A stretch of DNA of 64,000 nucleotides from an uncultured Nioella sp. (lineage in GTDB: Bacteria > Pseudomonadota > Alphaproteobacteria > Rhodobacterales > Rhodobacteraceae). The DNA lies in assembly GCA_947498125.1 (NCBI GenBank), contig CANMJH010000001.1, positions 1 through 64,000 of the forward strand, read 5' to 3'. The first letter of the stretch is position 1. Each line of letters opens with the position of its first letter. The translations under genes and the position numbers were made by a program. The notes under the pieces were generated by a model, which saw only the letters and a list, made by a program, of their open reading frames with translations, was not told the DNA's origin and searched no databases. Positions 8,808 to 19,195 of this stretch are shown piece by piece.

Positions 8808-9651
8808 GGAAAAAGAGAATCTCAACCGCTTGGCGACCCTTAGTCATCCGCAAAGAAATGCCGTCTTTCGGTTATTGATGCGGCGGTATCCTGATGAGTT
8901 GCCTGCAGGAGAAATCGCAGAGGCGTTGCAGCTTAAACCATCGACCGCGTCAACCTATCTGGCGGCATTGATCGACGCAGCTTTGATCACACAGCGCCGC
9001 GTTGGCACATCATTGCTGTACCGGGTTCAGATGGACACGGTGCAAACGCTCTTTTCATTCTTGTTTCACGAATGCTGCCAAGGTCGCCCAGACCTGTGCC
9101 CCCCGTTTTTTCAAAACCCATCCCTTGGAGAAGCCAAAATGATGGACCGCAAATTTAATGTGCTTTTTATCTGTACCGGCAATTCAGCCCGCTCGATCTT
9201 TGCTGAATCCATTTTGAGTGAGGTCGCGGGCGACCGGTTCACGGTTTTTTCGGCCGGTATCAAACCCAACTCGGGCCTCAACCCCTTTGTGATCAAAATG
9301 TTGAATAACAAAGGATATGACACCGCGCATCTGCGGTCGAAACATGTATCCGAGTTTCAAACGGAAAGCGCACCTGCGCTCGATTTTGTCTTTACGGTCT
9401 GCGATCAGGCGGCCAATGAAGATTGCCCGGTGTGGCAGGGGCAAACCCTTACCGCCCATTGGAGCACCAAGGACCCGACAAAGGCCGTTGGCACGGATGC
9501 TGAAAAGGCGCTGGCCTTTCAGACTACTTACGGTGCGTTGCGCGCCTGTATCGAGGCCTTCGCGGCGCTGCCCATTCAATCACTTGACCGGATTTCATTG
9601 CAAAATGCGATGGACCGGATCGGACAAAACACCCCCGACGGAGACCAATGA
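8806..9651 (+). CDS. ArsR repressor fused to ArsC-type arsenate reductase
   Basis: Two functions lie in one 281-residue chain. Residues 1-100 form an ArsR-like winged helix with a Cys cluster C90, C91, C98 (CCQGRPDLC), a plausible As(III) sensor site at the end of the DNA-binding domain. From about residue 116 follows a low-molecular-weight-phosphatase-fold arsenate reductase with the P-loop CTGNSARS (C123, R129) and further Cys in TVCDQ and EDCPVW that could complete a thioredoxin-coupled redox cascade. The gene is first in an operon with GAPDH and arsJ, which supports arsenic as the signal. The chain length excludes a missed stop between separate genes. Confidence 0.85.
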   Translation: MEKENLNRLATLSHPQRNAVFRLLMRRYPDELPAGEIAEALQLKPSTASTYLAALIDAALITQRRVGTSLLYRVQMDTVQTLFSFLFHECCQGRPDLCPPFFQNPSLGEAKMMDRKFNVLFICTGNSARSIFAESILSEVAGDRFTVFSAGIKPNSGLNPFVIKMLNNKGYDTAHLRSKHVSEFQTESAPALDFVFTVCDQAANEDCPVWQGQTLTAHWSTKDPTKAVGTDAEKALAFQTTYGALRACIEAFAALPIQSLDRISLQNAMDRIGQNTPDGDQ

Positions 9652-9652
9652 A

Positions 9653-10651
9653 ATGACAACTTACGCGCTGAACGGTTTGGGCCGAATGGGGAAACTGGCG
9701 TTGAAACCCCTATTGGAAAGAGGGGCTAACGTCGCTTGGATCAACGACGCCGTCGGCGACCCTGAAATGCATGCGCACCTTCTGGAGTTCGACTCGGTTC
9801 ATGGCAAATGGGACGCAGAATTTGCCTTTGATGACGCAAGCATCACCGTCGACGAGACCCGGATAGCGGTGCATTGCGAACGAGACTTGGCCAAATTGCC
9901 GCTTTCCGGCGTTGATGTGGTGATCGATTGCACAGGTGTTTTTAAGACCGAGGCAGCGCTGGCCCCATATTTTGCGGCTGGCGTGAAAAAGGTTGTGGTG
10001 TCGGCCCCAGTCAAAGACGGTCCAACGGCCAATATCGTCTATGGCGTGAACAATGACGATTATGACCCAGAGGGCCATTCTATCGTCACAGCGGCCAGCT
10101 GCACGACGAACTGCCTCGCCCCTGTGGTGAAAGTCGTGCACGAGACCTTTGGCATCAAACATGGCTCGATCACGACGATCCATGACGTCACCAATACGCA
10201 AACTATTGTTGATAGACCGGCCAAAGATATGCGCCGCGCAAGGTCCGCCCTGACATCATTGATCCCGACAACAACGGGAAGCGCGACGGCCATTACGCTG
10301 ATTTACCCTGAGCTGAAAGGCAAACTAAACGGCCATGCCGTTCGCGTGCCGCTTTTGAACGCGTCGCTGACCGATTGCGTATTTGAGTTGGAGCGCGAGA
10401 CAACCGCCGAAGAGGTCAATGCCGCCTTTGCCGCCGCCGCGACAGGCGCACTAGCGGGCATCCTCGGCTATGAAACCCGGCCACTTGTCAGTGCGGATTA
10501 TACCAATGATCCACGCTCATCTATCGTGGACGCGCCGTCGACAATGGTTGTCAACGGCACACAACTTAAGGTCTATGCGTGGTACGACAATGAATGGGGC
10601 TATGCCAACCGGCTGGTCGATGTGGCCTTGATGGTCGGGGAGAGCCTTTAA
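9653..10651 (+). CDS. ArsJ-associated glyceraldehyde-3-phosphate dehydrogenase
   Basis: This is a 332-residue type I GAPDH with nucleotide-binding NGLGRMGK at the N-terminus and catalytic Cys in SCTTNC. In arsJ operons this enzyme uses arsenate in place of phosphate and makes 1-arseno-3-phosphoglycerate, which ArsJ exports; that role is established knowledge for the family. The start ATG at 9653 sits one base behind the preceding stop, and the arsJ start overlaps its TAA. A longer reading extends back into the arsR-arsC frame and is rejected. The glycolytic gapA would be elsewhere in the genome. Confidence 0.9.
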   Translation: MTTYALNGLGRMGKLALKPLLERGANVAWINDAVGDPEMHAHLLEFDSVHGKWDAEFAFDDASITVDETRIAVHCERDLAKLPLSGVDVVIDCTGVFKTEAALAPYFAAGVKKVVVSAPVKDGPTANIVYGVNNDDYDPEGHSIVTAASCTTNCLAPVVKVVHETFGIKHGSITTIHDVTNTQTIVDRPAKDMRRARSALTSLIPTTTGSATAITLIYPELKGKLNGHAVRVPLLNASLTDCVFELERETTAEEVNAAFAAAATGALAGILGYETRPLVSADYTNDPRSSIVDAPSTMVVNGTQLKVYAWYDNEWGYANRLVDVALMVGESL

Positions 10652-11901
10652 TGCGCCAAGGAGTTTCGGCCTATATCGCGGTGACTGCCGCTTATTGGGC
10701 CTTCATGCTGACCGATGGCGCATTGCGTATGTTGGTGCTGCTGCATTTTCACACGCTCGGGTTTTCGCCCGTCCAACTGGCCTATCTGTTTGTGCTTTAC
10801 GAAATCGCGGGCGTCGTCACCAATCTTTCGGCGGGCTGGATTGCGGCGCGGTTTGGGTTGACCTCAACCCTTTATGCCGGGCTTGGCATTCAGATAGCAG
10901 CACTCTTGGCGCTCAGCCAACTTGACCCAAATTGGTCAATCCTCGGCTCAGTCATTTTTGTGATGGCTGTCCAAGGCGCCTCTGGCGTTGCCAAAGATCT
11001 TGCCAAGATGAGTTCAAAATCCGCGGTAAAGGTCTTGGCACCAGAGGAGGGCGGCGGGCTGTTCCGGTGGGTCGCGGTGCTGACTGGATCTAAAAATGCG
11101 GTCAAAGGGCTAGGCTTTTTGGCGGGCGCGGCCATGCTGGCAAGCATTGGCTTTATTCCGTCTGTTCTAGTGATGGCGGCGCTGCTGAGTGTTATTTTGT
11201 TGGCGGTTGCCTTGAAGATGCCTTCGGGCCTTCCCGCAGGACGCAAGGATGCCAAATTCAAAGAGGTGTTTTCGAAGAACCCTCAGGTCAATTGGCTCAG
11301 CTTTTCCCGGCTATTTCTCTTTGGCGCGCGCGATGTTTGGTTCGTGGTTGGCATACCGATTTATTTCTACGCTGTCTTGTCAGATGGCAGTGAGGAGTCC
11401 AACCGGATCGCGTTCTTTACAATCGGCACGTTCATGGCCGTCTGGATCATTCTTTATGGGCTCGTTCAGGCCGCCGCCCCAAAGATCCTGCGCGCCCACG
11501 AAAAAACCACCGAGGCGCTGACAGCATCTGCGCGAACGTGGGCGGTTTGGCTTATGCTGGTGCCGCTCATACTGGCGATCATCCTGCAATATTCCGGAGA
11601 GCCGACACCGTCCCTGACCATCCGCATTGTGATCGGGCTTTTGATCTTTGGTGCGCTTTTTGCCGTGAATTCGTCGCTGCACAGCTATCTGATACTGGCC
11701 TTCACCAGCAAAGACCGGGTTACGATGGACGTAGGGTTTTACTACATGTCCAACGCCGCCGGTCGGCTGGTGGGAACTGTGCTTTCGGGGCTCTCGTACC
11801 AGATTGGTGGTCTGCCGCTATGCCTTGGCACCGCAGCGGGCATGGTCGCGCTTAGCGTTTATGGCATGAACCGGCTGGCCGCACGGTCGAACCCGGTTTA
11901 A
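10651..11901 (+). CDS. arsJ: Organoarsenical efflux transporter ArsJ (MFS)
   Basis: The 416-residue inner-membrane protein has about 10-12 helices of the major facilitator superfamily. The N-terminal block [14 protein letters not shown], the segment [19 protein letters not shown] and [10 protein letters not shown] are characteristic of ArsJ. It exports 1-arseno-3-phosphoglycerate, which then falls apart to arsenate outside. The ATG overlaps the GAPDH stop (TAATG). The stop overlaps that of aroQ on the other strand by 3 bases, with no terminator between the convergent genes. Confidence 0.9.
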   Translation: MRQGVSAYIAVTAAYWAFMLTDGALRMLVLLHFHTLGFSPVQLAYLFVLYEIAGVVTNLSAGWIAARFGLTSTLYAGLGIQIAALLALSQLDPNWSILGSVIFVMAVQGASGVAKDLAKMSSKSAVKVLAPEEGGGLFRWVAVLTGSKNAVKGLGFLAGAAMLASIGFIPSVLVMAALLSVILLAVALKMPSGLPAGRKDAKFKEVFSKNPQVNWLSFSRLFLFGARDVWFVVGIPIYFYAVLSDGSEESNRIAFFTIGTFMAVWIILYGLVQAAAPKILRAHEKTTEALTASARTWAVWLMLVPLILAIILQYSGEPTPSLTIRIVIGLLIFGALFAVNSSLHSYLILAFTSKDRVTMDVGFYYMSNAAGRLVGTVLSGLSYQIGGLPLCLGTAAGMVALSVYGMNRLAARSNPV

Positions 11902-12341
11902 TCGGCCAGAAGCCCGGCCATATGGGTCAGGGCCAGATAGTAGCCATTGACGCCAGCGCCTGCGATCACCACATCGGCGCGCTGGCTGACATAAGAATGA
12001 TGCCGAAAGGCCTCGCGTTTATGAACCTGGCTGATATGGACCTCGATGACCGGCCCTTCAAACATCGAAAGCGCGTCTAAGATAGCAACCGAAGTGTGAG
12101 TGTAGGCCGCAGGGTTGATGATGATGCCCGCCGCATTGGTTAATCGCGCCTCTTGCACCCAGTCGACCAGTTGGCCCTCGTGGTTGCTTTGCTGAAAGCG
12201 TGTGCGCAGGCCTAGCTCGGTCGACAACTTATCGCAGGCCGCATTCACGTCCGGCAAAGTGACCGAGCCATAAATCTCGGGCTGGCGGGTGCCAAGCAGG
12301 TTCAGGTTTGGCCCGTTAATGATGTGAATGGTTTTGGCCAT
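11898..12341 (-). CDS. aroQ: 3-dehydroquinate dehydratase, type II
   Basis: It dehydrates 3-dehydroquinate to 3-dehydroshikimate in the shikimate pathway. The 147-residue length is normal for the type II dodecamer. Motifs are [16 protein letters not shown] near the N-terminus with the catalytic Tyr, NPAAYTHTS with the substrate-binding Asn, and [10 protein letters not shown] with the catalytic His. The start has GAGGG 5 bases upstream, which decides against a start four codons earlier. It is convergent with arsJ. Confidence 0.93.
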   Translation of the reverse strand: MAKTIHIINGPNLNLLGTRQPEIYGSVTLPDVNAACDKLSTELGLRTRFQQSNHEGQLVDWVQEARLTNAAGIIINPAAYTHTSVAILDALSMFEGPVIEVHISQVHKREAFRHHSYVSQRADVVIAGAGVNGYYLALTHMAGLLAD

Positions 12342-12480
12342 TGGTGCCCTCAAGTTTTCGATCTTACGCCGTCAATGCGGCCTTGATAGGCCAATTCGCC
12401 GGGTCCGTCAGGGGGGTATCGCATTTTCTCTGAGGCAGTGTGGCCCTTGGGATTCTGATCGAAATACATCGGAAGAGCCA

Positions 12481-12511
12481 TAAAAAGCGGCCTCCCAAAA
12501 CGGAAGGCCGC
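12481..12511 (-). terminator. Rho-independent terminator of the dehydrogenase gene
   Basis: Read on the minus strand, GCGGCCT and AGGCCGC form a 7-bp stem followed by TTTTTA. It lies 33 bp behind the stop of the flavoprotein gene and closes that transcript. Confidence 0.85.
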
Positions 12512-12543
12512 GTAATTATTTTCTGGCAGTCAGTGCCTAGGGT

Positions 12544-14979
12544 TTAGGCGCGCATCAGGGCGTAGCTGGGGTCGTATGGCGATGGCGCAATAACCTTGGA
12601 CGGTGTTGCCGCGCCAATGACATCAACGCTGAGTTCGGTGCCTTCTTCGGCATATTCTGGTTTCACAAAGGCATAAGCGAGGTTCAGGCCGGTCCGATGG
12701 CCCCAGTCACCCGAAGTAATCGTGCCGACAATCTTGCCATCCGCCCAAACCGACGCACCGCCATGGGCCGGAGCCTCTTTGGTGTCGACCGCAAGGGTAA
12801 CCAGCTTGACCGTTGGGCCAGCCTCGACACGTTTCATTAGGGCCTCTTTGCCGATGAACTCTTCTTTATCGAGCTTAATGAAGCGATCCAGCGCAGTCTC
12901 AAACGGGTCAAACTCCGTCAGAATGTCGGCCTTCCAATGCAGGAAGCCTTTTTCCAGACGCATCGAATCCACTGCGCGGCCGCCAAAGAGCTTCAGGCCA
13001 TGCGCCTCACCCGCTTTGCGCAGCGCCAGATAGGCCGCGTAGAGGCTGGCATTGGGAACGTGGATCTCATAGGCTAATTCGCCCGAAAAACTGACGCCCA
13101 GAACCGTGACCGGCACAATGCCGATGAAGTCTTCGCGGCAGGACAGCCATGGGAAGGCCTCCTTCGACCAATCGCTGCGCGAGGCGGCGGACAGGATGTC
13201 CCGTGCTTTTGGCCCTGCCAGAACAAGGATGGTCTGATCATTGGTGATCGAGCGGATCTGAACATCTTCATCGTCACGCAGATGGGCCTGTAGCCAATCC
13301 ATGTCGTGATATTCAGACGCCGCAGCCGAGCCGTACCAAACACGCTCTGGCCCGCGATCGGTGGCCGGGAGGATGGCAACCGTGGCTTCGCCTTTGACCA
13401 TACCGTGATGGTTCAAAAGATAGCCCAGACCAACGCGGCCGGCTTTCTTGGTCACGCGGCCACAGAACATCCGGTCAAGGAAGCTGTGAACGTCCGCGCC
13501 AGTAAGCTCGAAGCGGTTAAAGCCAGAGACTTCGCAAAGGCCCGCATTGGTCGAAACGTTTTTGACTTCTTCTGCGACAACGTCGTGAACTTCATTGTAG
13601 CGGAAGCCGAGCGTTTCTTCGAAATCGGCGCTAGGCTTGATGTAATCCACCCGTTCCCACCCGTTCACGGTGCCAAATTCAGCGCCTTCAGCGGCCAGAA
13701 TGGGCGTCAGCGGCGTGGTCTTCATCGGGCGACCAGCGGGGCGATGCTCATGCGGGAAATGAAAGCGGAATTCGTTCTGGTAATCCTCGATAGCTTTCAG
13801 AGCCGTCAGCTCTACAGTGCAGTGGCCCGTAAAACGGCGCGGGTCGATGATCCACGTGTCATACTCAGCCTCTCCATGCACAATCTGCTGGGCCAGCATG
13901 CGGCCATGACCGCCACCTTCGCCAAGACCAGCGCGCAGGCCGACGATGCAGAACGCGTTTTTCTTGCCGGGGATCGGGCCAACCAGAGGTGCGCCATCAA
14001 TGGTATAGGTGATGGGGCCGTTCACGATCGAGCGGATGCCGGTTTCCATCAGGGCTGGCATGCGCTCGAACGCGCCTTCCAGAACGTCCGTAACGCGGTC
14101 CATATCGTCTGGGCAAAGATCGTTGGTGAAATGGGGGTCAATCCCATCCATGCCCCAGGTTTTGCAGCCCTGCTCGTAAAAACCGATGAGCAAACCACCT
14201 TTTTCCTGGCGGCTGTAGTAATCCGAGATCGGGCAGCGCAGCAGCGGTATGCGGTGACCAGCTTCGGCAATCGCGGGGATGTCCTCGGTCAGGAAATACT
14301 GGTGCTCCATCGAGGCAACGGGATGCTGAACCCCCATCATCGCGCCAACCTCGTTGCAGCGATAGCCACCGGCATTGACGACGATCTCACATTTCACGTC
14401 ACCTTTTTCGGTATGTACGGTCCATGTGCTGTCAGCGTGCTGGGTCAGACCTGTCACGGGTGTGTGCCGGTTAACTTCTGCGCCAGCAAGACGCGCGCGG
14501 CGCGCCAGAGCCTGACAAAGCTGGGCAGGATCAATATGGCCGTCAGTCGGATCCCAAAGGCCGCCCAAAAGGTTCTCGGTCGAGATGAGCGGGTGACGAC
14601 GTGCGCATTCTTCTGCATCAATCACTTCAAATTCGACACCCATGCCCTTCGCCATCGACGCAAAATGGCGATAGCCATCCATCTGCGCCTCGGTGTTGGC
14701 CAGCCGGATGCCGCCATCACCGTAGTTATAGCCGACAGGGTATTCTGGATCGTCGCGCAGTTCTTGGTAGAGGGCGATAGAATGGCTTTTTAGCCCGACC
14801 ATTGTTTGGGTCATCCCAAAGTTGGTCACCTGCGCCGCCGAATGCCAAGTTGTGCCCGAGGTCAGCTCATCACGCTCAATCAGCATGACATCGGTCCAGC
14901 CTTCCTGTGTCAGGTGATAAAGTGCAGAGCACCCGGCGATCCCGCCACCAATGACAACAACCCTTGCTTGATCCCGCAT
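12544..14979 (-). CDS. Dimethylglycine/sarcosine dehydrogenase-like flavoprotein with GcvT domain
   Basis: The 811-residue enzyme oxidatively demethylates an N-methyl amino acid and passes the C1 unit to tetrahydrofolate. An N-terminal DAO domain (about 1-370) has the FAD-binding VVVIGGGIAGCSALYHL and the motif TSGTTWHSAAQ, whose His is the covalent-FAD site of dimethylglycine dehydrogenase. A central FAO_M part follows, then a C-terminal GcvT-like folate domain (about 430-800). Substrate choice among dimethylglycine, sarcosine and related compounds cannot be decided. A start six codons upstream is also possible; I prefer this ATG because AAAGGG lies about 10 bases before it. A long open frame on the opposite strand is an artefact. 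Confidence 0.85.
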   Translation of the reverse strand: MRDQARVVVIGGGIAGCSALYHLTQEGWTDVMLIERDELTSGTTWHSAAQVTNFGMTQTMVGLKSHSIALYQELRDDPEYPVGYNYGDGGIRLANTEAQMDGYRHFASMAKGMGVEFEVIDAEECARRHPLISTENLLGGLWDPTDGHIDPAQLCQALARRARLAGAEVNRHTPVTGLTQHADSTWTVHTEKGDVKCEIVVNAGGYRCNEVGAMMGVQHPVASMEHQYFLTEDIPAIAEAGHRIPLLRCPISDYYSRQEKGGLLIGFYEQGCKTWGMDGIDPHFTNDLCPDDMDRVTDVLEGAFERMPALMETGIRSIVNGPITYTIDGAPLVGPIPGKKNAFCIVGLRAGLGEGGGHGRMLAQQIVHGEAEYDTWIIDPRRFTGHCTVELTALKAIEDYQNEFRFHFPHEHRPAGRPMKTTPLTPILAAEGAEFGTVNGWERVDYIKPSADFEETLGFRYNEVHDVVAEEVKNVSTNAGLCEVSGFNRFELTGADVHSFLDRMFCGRVTKKAGRVGLGYLLNHHGMVKGEATVAILPATDRGPERVWYGSAAASEYHDMDWLQAHLRDDEDVQIRSITNDQTILVLAGPKARDILSAASRSDWSKEAFPWLSCREDFIGIVPVTVLGVSFSGELAYEIHVPNASLYAAYLALRKAGEAHGLKLFGGRAVDSMRLEKGFLHWKADILTEFDPFETALDRFIKLDKEEFIGKEALMKRVEAGPTVKLVTLAVDTKEAPAHGGASVWADGKIVGTITSGDWGHRTGLNLAYAFVKPEYAEEGTELSVDVIGAATPSKVIAPSPYDPSYALMRA

Positions 14980-15123
14980 TTTATTCGGCCCTTTCATATC
15001 GCGAATTTGTTAAGTGCCAATGACTATCCCCGGCCATGTGAAGTCAATATATCGACATGAGTTTCGATGATTTGAAAACTGTCTTTCGGGGTGGACCGGC
15101 TAAATCCGGGTTTTGCCAATCGC

Positions 15124-16098
15124 TTACGCACTCTGTGAAGGGCCTATGCTTACGGTTCCATCCAGCCAAGGATAGGCCGAGACCACATTGCGCATTACCG
15201 AACTCATGACGTTTTGCTGAACCAGATCAGCCACGGCGCGCGCTGTTTGCATGTCAAAATCGTTCCGTGCTGTCAGCGAGATTTGGCGGGAGAAGGTGGC
15301 CAGTGGCAGAGGCAGCATTTTTGTGCGTTCAGCGAACCTCTGGGCGCGGGCAAATCCGACTGGTGTCAGGATCGACCACCCGTCGCCATTTGCTACGACA
15401 GCCATAATGGATTGGACGCTATCAAACGAGACACGTTCAGGCAGGACAATGCGGTTGCGCGCCAGATGGGCCTCGATCTGGCGGCCAATCTGATGGTCTG
15501 GATTGAAGCGAAGAAAGGGCAGGGTGGTGCGCCCTTTAAGAAGGTCAGCGCCATCACCGGCAAAATCGCTCGGCGCAACAAGTACATAAGGCTCACGTAG
15601 GATCGGAAACACAGTTAGGTTTGGCGAAACTGCATCGACCTCGGAGGCGATCGAGATGTCGAGTTTGCCGCGGCGAAGCAGGTCCGGGGCCTCGTGGCTA
15701 AGAACGTTACGGATTGATAATTTGGCATTTGGCATGCGCCCGGCCAGCACGACGGCCAGCTCTGGCGCGACATTGCTTTCGAAGTCTTCGACGATGCCAA
15801 TATGCAAAGATCGCGTTCCCAAAAGCCCGCCAATCGCCGTCTCATTTGTGGCGCGTCTGAGGTGCTGCAATCCGGCCGTCAAATGATGCAGCATTTCGCG
15901 CCCCTCGCGGGTCAGCGAAAACGGGCGCGAGGATCGGTCCAATAACGTGACCCCAAGCGCTTCTTCCAGACGTGCAACATGGTGCGAAACGGACGAAATG
16001 GACATGCCCATTTCCCGCGCAGCCCCTTGCATAGAGCCAAGGCGGGCGACGTGTTCAAAAGCTTCAAAGACCTGAAGCGGTAACCGGGGCAGTGGCAT
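15124..16098 (-). CDS. LysR-family regulator (GcvA-like)
   Basis: The 324-residue regulator has an N-terminal winged helix-turn-helix (residues 5-65; GSMQGAAREMGMSISSVSHHVARLE) and a C-terminal effector-binding domain. The short LPLQVFEAFEHVARLGS start resembles the GcvA branch. It lies 144 bp upstream of the dimethylglycine dehydrogenase-like gene on the same strand, so it may control it, but co-orientation rather than divergence makes this only a guess. Confidence 0.82.
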   Translation of the reverse strand: MPLPRLPLQVFEAFEHVARLGSMQGAAREMGMSISSVSHHVARLEEALGVTLLDRSSRPFSLTREGREMLHHLTAGLQHLRRATNETAIGGLLGTRSLHIGIVEDFESNVAPELAVVLAGRMPNAKLSIRNVLSHEAPDLLRRGKLDISIASEVDAVSPNLTVFPILREPYVLVAPSDFAGDGADLLKGRTTLPFLRFNPDHQIGRQIEAHLARNRIVLPERVSFDSVQSIMAVVANGDGWSILTPVGFARAQRFAERTKMLPLPLATFSRQISLTARNDFDMQTARAVADLVQQNVMSSVMRNVVSAYPWLDGTVSIGPSQSA

Positions 16099-16315
16099 GA
16101 GGGCGCGACCTTACTTGATCCGACAATGTTGGAACTGTTATATGCGCAGCGAAAAGAGTCAAACGCCAGTATTGCCCTGATGTTTCAGGCATTGTTTTAA
16201 GAGAAACGGCAAAAAAGCCGAAAAATCTTTGCTTTTTGTTGCCCTGAATCAACCAATAATTAAGGCCGATGGCCCGAATTAAGCATGGGCGGTTGTCAGT
16301 CTTGATCGGTGATTA

Positions 16316-18340
16316 ATGCAACAAATTCTCCTTTGTCTACGAGAACATAATCCCTGGCTTGCGACGCTGGCGGTGGTGATTTGCGTGGCTGGGTCTTGGG
16401 TTTCGATCCGCCTTTTTGAGCGTGCAAGACAAGAAACCAGCCGCCGTCGCGTTGGCTGGCTGTTTTTGACGGGCGTTGCAGCAGGCGGTGCCATCTGGTG
16501 CACACATTTCATCGCCATGCTCAGCTTCAATCCACACTCAGATGTGACCTTTGCCCCGCTTTGGACCGGGGCCTCTTTCTTCATTGCGATCTTTGGCACG
16601 GTGATGGGGTTTGGCATCGCCTGCATTCAACGGTTTCATCGAACGGTTGAGCTTGGCGGTGCGGTGATCGGACTTGCGATTGCGACCATGCACTATACCG
16701 GCATGATGGCTTATGCGATCAACGGATTGATTTTGTGGGACCCCGTTTTTGTCAGCATCTCGGTTGTATGTGGCGCGGGGTTTGGCGCGCTGGCAACCCG
16801 GTTCAGCGTCAAGTACGCAAAGGCTGGCAATCACATTGGCGCCGTCTCGTTTTTGGTGCTGTCCATCTTGTCGATGCATTTCTTTGGCATGACCGCTATG
16901 GATCTTCGTCCTTTTTTCTGGGCCGAAAACAGTGCGTTCGGGGCGGATATGGCTGCGCTGGCCGGAAGCATCGGCGGCGTCGGGTTTTTGGTGGTTGGCA
17001 TGGGGGTGGCGTGCATACTTCTGGATCAGGAAATCAGGGATGAGGCGACATTGCGCCTGCGCCGAATGGCGATGCATGATCCGCTGACAGGGTTGCCGAA
17101 CCGGGCTTATCTTGCTGAATTTCTTGATAATGCTGTCGAGGAGGCGTTGCAAACGGGCGCACGTTTGCTGGTCGTGGCAATGGATTTAAACCGGTTCAAA
17201 GATATTAACGACCGATTTGGCCACGAAGCTGGCGACGAAGCACTTTTGGTTTTTAGTCGCCGTGTCAGCGCACAAATGGATAATGACGCATTTTTGGCGC
17301 GGGTGGGCGGCGACGAATTTATTATCGTCAAGATGTGCGGACCGGATTGCAGGATAGAGGATTTTGTCCGCTGCATCGAATTGTCCGTTGCTGAAACCAC
17401 GACAGTACGCGGAATCGAAACCATGCTTGGAGCAAGCCTTGGGGTTGCGGTCTTTCCGAATGACGGGAGTGATGCGGAAAATCTGATAAAGGCTGCGGAT
17501 TTGGCTATGTACCGGGCAAAGCAAGATCCGATGTCGAACCTTTTCTACTTCGAACCTGAGCTTGACAATATCGCGCGCCGCAAGCGCGAGCTTGCCTCAG
17601 ATCTTGCATGCGCGATTGAAAACGATGAATTGAAGCTCTTTTATCAAGTGCAAAAAAATATCCTGCATAACAAGATCATTGGGCACGAGGCCCTGTTACG
17701 CTGGAACCACCCCGCGCATGGGATGATTTCTCCTGCTGAGTTCATCCCTTTGGCCGAAGAATCCGGACTGATCGTAAAAATTGGCGAATGGGTGCTGTGC
17801 CGCGCCTGTCTGGATGCGGCAAGGTGGAATAATGAGCATCGCGTTGCGGTGAATATCTCGGCCATTCAATTTGCCAAAGGCTCCATCGATGCAATCATTG
17901 AAAATGCGCTTTGGCAAAGTGGCCTTGCCGCGTCTCGGCTAGAAATTGAGATCACGGAATCCGTCCTGATGTCAGATACGGAACGCACGATTGATATTTT
18001 GCAGAAAATTAAGGCGCTCGGCGTGTCAGTGGCGATGGATGATTTTGGCACAGGGCATTCGTCCCTTGCCAATCTTGAGACGTTTTCCTTTGACAAAATA
18101 AAACTGGACCGAGGCTTTGTCGGTAAAGTCGATCACAGCAAAGAAGCTCAAGCGATCATCCGCGCAGTTCTCGCGCTTGGGGCAAGTCTGAACATCCCGG
18201 TGCTGGCAGAAGGGGTGGAATCCGAAGAACAACGGAAATTCCTGCTCAGCGAAGGCTGTTATGAAGCGCAGGGGTTTCTTTTTGGTAAGCCCGAACCCAT
18301 CGACCGCATTGAGGCTTCAAAACAGGGTAGCGCGGCTTAG
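16316..18340 (+). CDS. MHYT-GGDEF-EAL cyclic-di-GMP signalling protein
   Basis: The 674-residue membrane protein is a sensor and c-di-GMP turnover enzyme. The N-terminal seven-helix MHYT domain (about 1-240) has repeats IWCTHFIAM, MHYTGMMAY and MHFFGMTAM, thought to bind copper and sense a gas. The GGDEF domain (about 245-405) has an intact ARVGGDEF motif but no RxxD inhibitory site upstream. The EAL domain (about 415-665) keeps EALLRW, EITES, DDFGTGHSS and AEGVES, so both cyclase and phosphodiesterase centres look complete. It is monocistronic, with a hairpin behind it. Confidence 0.92.
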   Translation: MQQILLCLREHNPWLATLAVVICVAGSWVSIRLFERARQETSRRRVGWLFLTGVAAGGAIWCTHFIAMLSFNPHSDVTFAPLWTGASFFIAIFGTVMGFGIACIQRFHRTVELGGAVIGLAIATMHYTGMMAYAINGLILWDPVFVSISVVCGAGFGALATRFSVKYAKAGNHIGAVSFLVLSILSMHFFGMTAMDLRPFFWAENSAFGADMAALAGSIGGVGFLVVGMGVACILLDQEIRDEATLRLRRMAMHDPLTGLPNRAYLAEFLDNAVEEALQTGARLLVVAMDLNRFKDINDRFGHEAGDEALLVFSRRVSAQMDNDAFLARVGGDEFIIVKMCGPDCRIEDFVRCIELSVAETTTVRGIETMLGASLGVAVFPNDGSDAENLIKAADLAMYRAKQDPMSNLFYFEPELDNIARRKRELASDLACAIENDELKLFYQVQKNILHNKIIGHEALLRWNHPAHGMISPAEFIPLAEESGLIVKIGEWVLCRACLDAARWNNEHRVAVNISAIQFAKGSIDAIIENALWQSGLAASRLEIEITESVLMSDTERTIDILQKIKALGVSVAMDDFGTGHSSLANLETFSFDKIKLDRGFVGKVDHSKEAQAIIRAVLALGASLNIPVLAEGVESEEQRKFLLSEGCYEAQGFLFGKPEPIDRIEASKQGSAA

Positions 18341-18361
18341 GTGAGGGGGCCGCCTGATCGC

Positions 18362-18387
18362 CCTACCGAGCTATTTAGCCCGGTAGG
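18362..18387. terminator. Hairpin between convergent genes
   Basis: CCTACCG and CGGTAGG pair around an inner GCT/AGC stem. It sits between the convergent MHYT-GGDEF-EAL gene and the minus-strand secreted-protein gene. Only a weak T-rich stretch (CACTTTTG) follows. Confidence 0.5.
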
Positions 18388-18418
18388 TGACACTTTTGAT
18401 TGTTAGAGACCGTGTTGA

Positions 18419-19195
18419 TCAGGGCAGCGAGATCTGCCGAACGTAAACAGGAACATCCATGACGGCCATGATCTCTTCTGTCCCGTCCAAAATCCCAGAA
18501 AGTGCGGGGATGGAATTTGTCAGCTCAACCTCGCCGCGCCCTGAAATGCCCAGGGCAGAACTGGCCACCAAATCTACCAACTGTTCGAACCGGTAGATGC
18601 GTGAAAATTCGGGGTTGATCGAGGAATAAGGAAAGGCTTCGCCGGGCATCCAGTTTGCATTGCCGCTGGAATACCCCAATTCGAGGGTCAATGCGCCGCC
18701 GCCCTCGGCCGTGATAGTCCACATGTCGCTATGCTCGCGGCCTCCATTTGCCGGTCCCGAAACCGAGCTGGCACGATCAATCTCAGCGCCGTCATTAACG
18801 CCGTACGGGTCGTCCTCGGGCACAGTAGTATAGGTATCCAGAACAAATAGGCGTGGCGGTTGCCCTTCAGCTTGCCGCGCCAAACCCGCCATGGCGACAA
18901 GGCGGCGATTAGACGGGGAAGTTGCATTTCCATCCGCGTCATATTGCACGTAATTATCGATGAAAATCATCAGGAAATTGGCGCCGCCAAGTGGACCGCC
19001 GGGAAAGGCCATCGATGTCCAACCATCAGGCATGAGCGCCTGCACGCCTTCGGATGGGGCGTTGACGGCCACGATGACCCGGCTGTCTACATTCGAGCCG
19101 ACAGGCGTCTCGGCCATGGCCGGGACTTGAAATCCGGCAATGGCCAGAAGGGCGAGCGCAGCACAGAGCCTGCGTTTCAGGATAGTTGCGAGCAT
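18419..19195 (-). CDS. Secreted protein of unknown function
   Basis: The 258-residue product has a signal peptide (RR near residue 8, hydrophobic core, likely cleavage after AMA near residue 28). The mature part begins TPVGSNVDSR and is predicted to be mostly beta with no Cys. I recognise no family. A phrase around PSEGVQALMPDGW and GGANFLMIFIDN suggests a beta-barrel or lipocalin-like ligand-binding fold, but this is only an impression. Its 5' side faces a 330-bp non-coding stretch. Confidence 0.65.
   Translation of the reverse strand: MLATILKRRLCAALALLAIAGFQVPAMAETPVGSNVDSRVIVAVNAPSEGVQALMPDGWTSMAFPGGPLGGANFLMIFIDNYVQYDADGNATSPSNRRLVAMAGLARQAEGQPPRLFVLDTYTTVPEDDPYGVNDGAEIDRASSVSGPANGGREHSDMWTITAEGGGALTLELGYSSGNANWMPGEAFPYSSINPEFSRIYRFEQLVDLVASSALGISGRGEVELTNSIPALSGILDGTEEIMAVMDVPVYVRQISLP

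Noticed and set aside
13306-14793. 495-codon plus-strand open frame opposite the dehydrogenase-like gene
   Set aside because: The other strand carries clear FAD- and folate-domain motifs; the antisense frame has none and is a by-product of codon bias.
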